This document shows positions 29,977 to 34,281 of a stretch of 34,281 nt of DNA, in pieces. The translations under genes and the position numbers were made by a program. The notes beneath the pieces are model-generated. The model saw only the letters and a list, made by a program, of their open reading frames with translations, was not told the DNA's origin and made no database searches. Source of the stretch: a virus; IMG/VR virus record IMGVR_UViG_3300006904_000014, positions 1 to 34,281 of that record; one strand, given 5' to 3'. Position 1 is the stretch's first letter. Every line of letters starts with the position of its first letter.

Positions 29977-30929
29977 AGGATCTTCGTCGGTGCTCGTTGT
30001 GGTTCGGTTGGCTTGCGAGATCCGTTGCTCGGCGGCCGCGCGCGCGGCCGTGCGGCTTCCTCGAGCGATGTGTCGACGGCACGATTCGCTCGGGCGGGCT
30101 CCCAGATCAGCGCAGGCTTGAAGTACTTGCGGCTCCGCTCACGCATCGCCTCGGCGAGCGCCACAGCGACGATGTGCAGCATCTTCGCGTCGACGGCGGT
30201 CGCGTCGAAGCCAGCCTCGAGTAGCTGCTTCTCACAGCTGTTCAGGTTCTGCTCGTTCACCCCAGCAGGAGAGGCTGGTAACAATGGGGCGCTCTGCTCA
30301 ATCCCTGCCCGCCTGAGACCGGCGTCGGCTTCCAGCATGGCGCCCCACCAGCGCTGGCGCCTAGCCCACGCACTCTCGCCCGGTGGTGGTGTGGTTGGTG
30401 GGATCGCGCGCGGGAGGGAGAGATCTTCCGGAGAAGGAGTAGGAGTAGGAGCGCTGGATTGTGGTGGTTCGGTGCTGGTCGCCTGCTGGCTTTGCTGGTC
30501 GTTTGCTAGTCCAGCATCTCCAGCATGTGCTGGTCGAGTGTCGGTTCCATTACCAATCATCCTGCCTGTGTCATCTCGTCTCGCTTTCGCCGCGCGCGCC
30601 CGTCCAGCATGTTGACGTTTGCTGGTCAGGTCGGCGCACCACTCGATTTGGCCCTCAGTCCCGCGCATCCTGAGCCCGCCCGGGACCTCGTCGGCCAGCT
30701 TGGACCGAATGAGAGCATCCCAGCCGGCATCGCCCAGGATGCTCTCCACGGTGTCTCGGTCCACCACGTAGGCGTCGTGGTCCTCACCGAACCGCTCGGT
30801 CTGCCAGCTCCAGATCCGCGCGACCTTGATGATCGCGAAGTCAGGGTCGCCGAGTCCGGTCAGGCGGGCCAGCGTGCGGAACCTCGGGTCGTTCCACGCG
30901 CGCGCCTCGATGCGAACGGGTGCGCTCAC
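29973..30929 (-). CDS. Replication initiator / helicase-loader-type protein
   Basis: 318 residues from GTG at 30929 (GGAG 10 nt upstream); an ATG 14 codons earlier opens the frame but has no good site. Residues 1-105 look like a winged-helix-type DNA-binding domain of phage replication proteins (DPRFRTLARLTGLGDPDFAI; YVVDRDTVESILGDAGWDAL). Residues about 115-190 are a Pro/Ser/Thr/Gln-rich linker; the C-terminal 130 residues form a helical domain that in such proteins can contact the helicase (NSCEKQLLEAGFDATAVDAK). Its place directly before dnaB is the classic initiator-helicase pair (lambda O-P, DnaD-like). The linker codons hold a set of repeats described separately as a candidate origin. 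Family identity is inferred. Confidence 0.8.
   Translation of the reverse strand: MSAPVRIEARAWNDPRFRTLARLTGLGDPDFAIIKVARIWSWQTERFGEDHDAYVVDRDTVESILGDAGWDALIRSKLADEVPGGLRMRGTEGQIEWCADLTSKRQHAGRARAAKARRDDTGRMIGNGTDTRPAHAGDAGLANDQQSQQATSTEPPQSSAPTPTPSPEDLSLPRAIPPTTPPPGESAWARRQRWWGAMLEADAGLRRAGIEQSAPLLPASPAGVNEQNLNSCEKQLLEAGFDATAVDAKMLHIVAVALAEAMRERSRKYFKPALIWEPARANRAVDTSLEEAARPRARPPSNGSRKPTEPQRAPTKIL
30473..30627. repeat. Iteron-like repeat cluster inside initiator gene; candidate origin
   Basis: Plus-strand tgctggtc occurs at 30473-30480, 30493-30500, 30528-30535 and 30620-30627. Near-copies are at 30484 (tgctggc) and 30504 (tgctagtc). The inverted form ccagca is at 30511, 30520 and 30604, and CCAGCA-TG-TGCTGG at 30520-30533 is an almost perfect 14-nt dyad. 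A purine-rich aggagt array lies beside it (30430-30450). Local G+C content is lower than in the genes around it. This resembles the iterons in the lambda O gene. Confidence 0.55.
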
Positions 30930-31031
30930 TCGACTAATACTCCACGATCGATCGGAGATTGCCAATCGCAATATCGGGCCTGCACGCGAGCCGACAACCC
31001 ATAACTTCAGGGTAGCCGGCGCCCCTTGGTC
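30930..31031. promoter_or_regulatory. Intergenic region with two palindromes before initiator gene
   Basis: The 102 nt hold no ORF. They contain cgatcgatcg (30945-30954, perfect palindrome) and gattgccaatc (30957-30967, palindrome around a central C). These lie just upstream of the initiator GTG and its GGAG site. Weak -35/-10-like matches are present but not convincing. It may be an operator/promoter for the replication operon. Confidence 0.45.
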
Positions 31032-31445
31032 TCACCTCATCACCGCCTTGCTCGTCATCTCCGCCATCACCATCTCGGGCACCCCGCCCTCGCACCACTC
31101 CTGCTCTTGCGTCGTCGTCCTCGCCACGCCCGTCAACGTCGCCGCCCGAATCCTCGCGCCCCGCAGGTTCGGCGTGCTCGTCCTCGTTACCGCAACCGCC
31201 TCGACCGGGACGCTCGCCCCGTGCATCGCGATCTCCACGTGCCGCCTGCAAGCCGGGCAGGTGTTGTGCGGTAGGCGCTCGCCAGGACGCACAACCATGA
31301 CGTTGACCCGCGCGTACGGCAGCTCGAGCACGCAGGTCGTGACGATCCGCCCACCCGGGTACGCGGCGCGGAGTGCGTGCCACGTCGAGGGTTGCTCGGT
31401 GTGGACGAGGGTCACGCCGGTGGTGAGGTATGCGGGGTTGGTCAT
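31032..31445 (-). CDS. Unknown protein with CxxC zinc knuckle
   Basis: 137 residues, ATG overlapping the previous stop by 4 nt. A beta-rich start (YLTTGVTLVHTEQPSTWHAL), ERLPHNTCPACRRHVEIAMH with Cys63/66 and two His (likely zinc binding), then strands and a polar end (TTTQEQEWCEGGVPEMVMAE). Last gene before the palindrome-containing intergenic region. No family recognised. Confidence 0.72.
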   Translation of the reverse strand: MTNPAYLTTGVTLVHTEQPSTWHALRAAYPGGRIVTTCVLELPYARVNVMVVRPGERLPHNTCPACRRHVEIAMHGASVPVEAVAVTRTSTPNLRGARIRAATLTGVARTTTQEQEWCEGGVPEMVMAEMTSKAVMR

Positions 31446-32218
31446 GCGGCCTCCGGCGCCCACCGCTTGCCTCGCTCCATCCACCGGTCATGCGTTCTGC
31501 TGTCGTGGCCCGTGCCGTCGATTCCGAGCTCGCGGCAGACCGGGCATGGGCGCGGTTTGCGGCCTTGCGCCCTGGTCACAGCGAGCACGCGGTCTCTCAT
31601 GTTGTCGAGGCAGACGAGGCACTGCGCCGCGCCGGCGAACGACTCGCGCTTCCCGCACCGCACGCAGATGCCTTGCGCCTTGCGCCCGGCGGCTACCTTC
31701 GCTCCGTGCGCAGTGTTGCTCGCCGTGCACCGTTCACACAGGAGCGCCCTGCGTCCGTTCAGGGCAACGCCGCACGTCTGGCATTTCTTGTACGCGATCG
31801 AGTCTGCGTAGTCGGCCGCACGTTGGATACAGGCCGAGCAGTATCTCGTTCCGGGCTTGACGGGGCGGCAGCGGCACGCGTAGCAGTCACCGCGCGCGAC
31901 TGCATCGGCACGGTACTGGCGCAACCGCATGGCGTTGGACGAGAACGGCATCGTTGGCCACGCGGCAGTGACAATGGGCCGCTCGGTCAGCGCGCGAGTG
32001 ACGGGCGAGTCCGGGATCCATGCTGCCGCGCGGACGAGGTCGACGGGCAGGATGGAGCGGACGAGGCTGATGCGAATCGTGTCGACGGTCGGCGTCGAGG
32101 CTCGCGCGCGATCCCGACGACGACGGTTCGCGGTCTCGCGAACACGAATACGGCGGTGTCGCCTGATCTCGAAGAACCGAGCGGCGGACTCGGCGGAAGT
32201 CTCGCGGCGTACCCTCAC
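31442..32218 (-). CDS. Protein with four zinc-knuckle units
   Basis: 258 residues from GTG at 32218 (GTGA overlap). The first about 95 residues are basic and low complexity, and a Met at residue 97 (MRLRQYRADAVARG) is a possible shorter start. Then come regularly spaced CxxC pairs: Cys112/115 with 127/130, 146/149 with 161/164, 185/188 with 200/203, and 225/228 with His238/His243. This is an array of about four knuckles, with the last of CCHH type. Such arrays bind RNA, DNA or proteins. No enzymatic motif is visible. It lies in the early accessory block. Function unknown; a nucleic-acid-binding host-takeover role is a guess. Confidence 0.72.
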   Translation of the reverse strand: MRVRRETSAESAARFFEIRRHRRIRVRETANRRRRDRARASTPTVDTIRISLVRSILPVDLVRAAAWIPDSPVTRALTERPIVTAAWPTMPFSSNAMRLRQYRADAVARGDCYACRCRPVKPGTRYCSACIQRAADYADSIAYKKCQTCGVALNGRRALLCERCTASNTAHGAKVAAGRKAQGICVRCGKRESFAGAAQCLVCLDNMRDRVLAVTRAQGRKPRPCPVCRELGIDGTGHDSRTHDRWMERGKRWAPEAA

Positions 32219-32529
32219 GGCTCACCATCAAAGCAAAGCCCGCCAACCGCCGCGGCGATCAACAGCCCACCGAATACGGCCAGCGCCACGATCGGCCACG
32301 CGCCGGCGAGGGCGTACAGCGTAGCGTAGACGGCGACGACGAACGCGACGAGAACGGTCGAGTAGATGCGAGCGGTGGCGCGGAGGGTTATGGACGGCCT
32401 TGTGCTTGCCGGAATCTCTGCGCCGTTGGTGCTGAGTCCGGCCCGAGCCTCAGGCGTCAGCTTGACGACTGTGACGGTCGAGCCGTCGTCGGTTAGCCGA
32501 ATCACCTCGGCTGACTCGATGAGCTTCAC
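32215..32529 (-). CDS. Two-helix membrane protein
   Basis: 104 residues, GTG start in the second unit of a tandem repeat. Residues 1-48 are polar. About 53-75 (ARIYSTVLVAFVVAVYATLY) and 79-98 (IVALAVFGGLLIAAAVGG) are hydrophobic helices joined by a short turn, so the topology is a hairpin in the inner membrane. A holin-type role is conceivable by shape, but there is no endolysin nearby and the early-block position does not support it. Could also be a superinfection-exclusion or membrane-anchor protein. Confidence 0.72.
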   Translation of the reverse strand: MKLIESAEVIRLTDDGSTVTVVKLTPEARAGLSTNGAEIPASTRPSITLRATARIYSTVLVAFVVAVYATLYALAGAWPIVALAVFGGLLIAAAVGGLCFDGEP

Positions 32530-32554
32530 GGTCTGGACCTCACGGTCTGGACCT
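32527..32554. repeat. 14-bp tandem duplication at a gene junction
   Basis: cacggtctggacct occurs twice without a gap (32527-32540 and 32541-32554). One copy provides the GTG start of the downstream gene; the junction provides the TGA stop of the upstream gene. Confidence 0.75.
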
Positions 32555-32794
32555 CACAGCCTGTGCTCCTCTCAGATACGGCCATCGCTCCACCAGTTCG
32601 CGGAACCGACGCTCCGCCTCCGAGTGCGGCCACAGGAACGCGATCGCCTCGAGATCCGACAGCGTCGTTTTGACGGGCGACAGCGACTGCACGAACGTTC
32701 CGTCGACGACCAGCAGGTACGAGCACAGGCCGTCGCTGTCGGGGACTGAGCGAGTGGGGCGCGCGGTTAGGTGGTCGAAGTAGGAGGCGGTCAT
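32540..32794 (-). CDS. Small unknown protein after RNA ligase
   Basis: 84 residues, ATG at 32794 with 4-nt overlap of the ligase stop; a longer in-frame start exists inside the ligase but is not needed. Mostly helical, hydrophobic and basic (YFDHLTARPTRSVPDSDGLC; TTLSDLEAIAFLWPHSEAER). Its last codons run into the 14-bp tandem duplication, so its end may be recently changed. No family recognised. Coupling to the ligase suggests a linked function. Confidence 0.72.
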   Translation of the reverse strand: MTASYFDHLTARPTRSVPDSDGLCSYLLVVDGTFVQSLSPVKTTLSDLEAIAFLWPHSEAERRFRELVERWPYLRGAQAVRSRP

Positions 32795-33879
32795 CGCCCG
32801 AGCATCCTCTCCAGGCTCTGCAGCGAGCCCCGCCGCATGATCGCCTTGGCGGTGTCGAGGTCGTGTCGCTCCTCGCCGAGCATTCTGAACAGCACCGACG
32901 ACCACGGTCGGTCCTTCACGGCCATCGCGAACTCCTTGCGGGTCGCGCGCGGCATGTTCTCCTCGAAGTCCTTCACGCACTGCTCGGCGATCAGGTCTAG
33001 GTCCGCCTGAATCGGCTCGATGACCGGCCTGAACTCGGGGAAGCTGTTGAGCAACTCCTCGGTATCGCCGGTCTGCCAGAGCTCGAACGCGCGCCGCGGC
33101 GTCGCCTCGCCCTTGAGGTGGTGCAGGATCACGTAGCGCGGCGACTTGATCTTGACGCGGTTGAACGCGTCATCGACCACGACGAAGCCTTCCTGCCTGA
33201 GCGGGTCGAGCGCCTCGGCCGCCGCGAGGCAGGCGTCGACGGTTCCGATCGGGAACTCGCTGACCAGTTCGCAGTGCATCTGAGCTGCGTGTTCGGCGAG
33301 TTCCGCGCTCGTCAGTTCGAGCCCGGTGTCCAGCCAGCGCGCGCCGTGGAGGACCAGTCGCGGCCTATCGTGGCGGACGACCACGCGATTCGGCGAGTCG
33401 CACAGCTCGAACATGTACGTCACGCGCACGTCGGCGGCGCGGTGCCAGAGCCGATCGGCCGCCACCTGCCAGAACGCATCGCGGAACGTCCTGGTGTCGC
33501 TTCCGAACGAACCGCCGGCCGTCGGATGTCCGCTGCTGGCGACGCACCACCCGTAGTCGATGCCCCTGTAGTGTAGGATCATCAGCGAGCCGTCGAGCTT
33601 CTCTTGTACGCGAGCACTGGCCCAGTCGATGGGCGCCGCGAGGTGCTCACCGTGGTTCCAAAACTTGTTGTATGGCCACGCGAGCACGCGGCGCTGGGCC
33701 ACGTCGACGACCATCCCGCGGCACTGCTGGACCATAGGGTCGGCCATCGGCGACTCGATCTGGTTGTACTTGAGCGAGGCGAGGTCGCCGTCGCGCACAA
33801 CCGAGATGTGCAGGTCGTTCTCGAGGTGCTCGAGCCAGTCGGTACGCTCGAGCATGAGGCGTTGGACGAGGTTTTCCAC
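32791..33879 (-). CDS. RNA ligase, T4 Rnl1-type
   Basis: 362 residues, GTG start with GGAG 6 nt upstream. The nucleotidyltransferase motifs are present in order: motif I QEKLDGSLM with the AMP-accepting Lys94, motif IIIa-type TYMFELCDSPNRVV (154-167), motif IV EGFVVVDD (Glu230), and motif V RVKIKSPRY (Lys243/Lys245). The N-terminal PYNKFWNHGEH resembles the T4 Rnl1 start. Such enzymes seal RNA nicks, and in T4 Rnl1 repairs tRNA cut by the PrrC anticodon nuclease together with polynucleotide kinase Pnkp. No kinase is seen in the window, and a tRNA-like element is 10 kb away. tRNA or other RNA repair is a reasonable inference. Confidence 0.92.
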   Translation of the reverse strand: MENLVQRLMLERTDWLEHLENDLHISVVRDGDLASLKYNQIESPMADPMVQQCRGMVVDVAQRRVLAWPYNKFWNHGEHLAAPIDWASARVQEKLDGSLMILHYRGIDYGWCVASSGHPTAGGSFGSDTRTFRDAFWQVAADRLWHRAADVRVTYMFELCDSPNRVVVRHDRPRLVLHGARWLDTGLELTSAELAEHAAQMHCELVSEFPIGTVDACLAAAEALDPLRQEGFVVVDDAFNRVKIKSPRYVILHHLKGEATPRRAFELWQTGDTEELLNSFPEFRPVIEPIQADLDLIAEQCVKDFEENMPRATRKEFAMAVKDRPWSSVLFRMLGEERHDLDTAKAIMRRGSLQSLERMLGR

Positions 33880-34146
33880 TCAGGACTCCACGGTGAGAGA
33901 AGGTGCGGCCCGCTCGTCACCGCACTCACGCCCGGAGATGTGGGCGCAAGCACTCGACCGGAGCATCGGATGATGGGTGACGAGGCTCGACGGTGTACGC
34001 GAGGACGAGCGGGCCGCGGAATGGGACGGACGGATCGGTGTGCGAGCGTCCGGGACACGGACAGACTGTCCCGGAGGCGCCCACGCGTCGGATGTCCAGT
34101 TCTTGTGCTCCGGAAGAGCAGTGAGCACCGGGAACGGCGTGATCAT
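33880..34146 (-). CDS. Small unknown protein upstream of RNA ligase
   Basis: 88 residues, ATG overlapping the HTH stop (ATGA). A polar N-terminus (PFPVLTALPEHKNWTSDAWA) is followed by a Ser/Arg/Pro-rich middle and RSSACAHISGRECGDERAAP with two Cys. The frame crosses a strong 9-bp inverted repeat (34049-34075), so the middle could be structural RNA rather than conserved protein. Codon use is GC-rich like its neighbours. Function unknown. Confidence 0.6.
   Translation of the reverse strand: MITPFPVLTALPEHKNWTSDAWAPPGQSVRVPDARTPIRPSHSAARSSSRTPSSLVTHHPMLRSSACAHISGRECGDERAAPSLTVES
34049..34075. repeat. Perfect 9-bp inverted repeat inside small ORF
   Basis: TCCGGGACA (34049-34057) and TGTCCCGGA (34067-34075) are exact reverse complements separated by 9 nt. 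A strong hairpin can form in either strand's RNA. It may be an operator, a pause or a processing site; no U-tract follows. Confidence 0.6.
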
Positions 34147-34281
34147 GCGACCCTCCGTTTCCGTGCGCGCCGAGGTACGACGATGAACTCCAGGCCCACC
34201 GCTTCAGCTACCTCCTCCGCCTGTGCGGTGCTCATCGTGGCGTCGTCGATGAGCATCTTGCGTAGGTTCGACCTGTCGATC
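34143..34281 (-). CDS. C-terminus of XRE-like HTH protein (5' end outside window)
   Basis: 46 residues are visible, ending at TGA 34143-34145, with the downstream ATG overlapping by ATGA. The segment DRSNLRKMLIDDATMSTAQA then EEVAEAVGLEFIVVPRRARK matches the last part of Cro/CI-type HTH domains: the helix before the recognition site, the turn, the last helices and a basic beta-strand end. The N-terminal part, including any start, is beyond the window. Could be a phage regulator or an antitoxin-type protein; partner genes would be upstream. Confidence 0.6.
   Translation of the reverse strand, partial: IDRSNLRKMLIDDATMSTAQAEEVAEAVGLEFIVVPRRARKRRVA

Noticed and set aside
32215-32529. Holin
   Set aside because: Two hydrophobic helices fit, but no endolysin or spanin is near and it lies in the early block, so only 'membrane protein' is supported.
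1-34281. CRISPR array
   Set aside because: No set of regularly spaced 20-40-bp direct repeats was seen.

Overview
The window is a 34.3 kb piece of a high-GC tailed-phage (or prophage) genome. It carries a short-tailed (podovirus-type) virion gene set plus a replication module. Almost every supported gene is on the minus strand, so transcription runs from base 34281 towards base 1. Most neighbours are joined by 4-nt ATGA/GTGA stop-start overlaps, which is typical of compact phage operons. The host cannot be named from sequence alone. High G+C at third codon positions, clear Shine-Dalgarno sites and one lipoprotein-type signal peptide suggest a GC-rich Gram-negative bacterium (inference). No integrase, DNA polymerase, endolysin or certain holin is seen inside the window.

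From right to left: 34281-30930 is an early/accessory block. It holds the C-terminus of an XRE-like HTH protein, a small protein, a T4 Rnl1-type RNA ligase, a small protein, a two-helix membrane protein, a protein with four zinc-knuckle units, and a CxxC protein. 30929-26203 is the replication/recombination block. It holds a replication initiator with an iteron-like repeat cluster inside its gene (candidate origin), a DnaB-type helicase, a ribbon-helix-helix protein, several tiny proteins, a RusA-like Holliday junction resolvase and an XRE regulator. 26202-26003 is a non-coding control region with a candidate promoter overlapped by a tandem 10-bp repeat.

26002-18716 is a block of mostly small, unrecognised genes. 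It includes a possible small-terminase-like gene, a GNAT-like protein, a degenerate tRNA-like sequence and the large terminase. A 234-nt structured gap precedes the portal. 18481-1 is the virion block: portal, small protein, scaffold-like protein, major capsid protein, two head/decoration-type proteins, a beta-helix tailspike, a head-tail adaptor candidate, a small protein, a fibre-like protein, a large nozzle/gp10-like protein and three ejection-protein candidates. The last of these runs off the window.

The clearest exception to one-strand organisation is a plus-strand lipoprotein gene (8757-9101) inserted between the fibre-like and nozzle genes; it looks like a separately expressed accessory (moron) gene. 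The points most worth follow-up are the iteron cluster in the initiator gene, the lipoprotein moron, the odd tRNA-like element together with an RNA ligase in the same genome, the hairpin that covers the capsid gene ribosome-binding site, and the structured gap before the portal.
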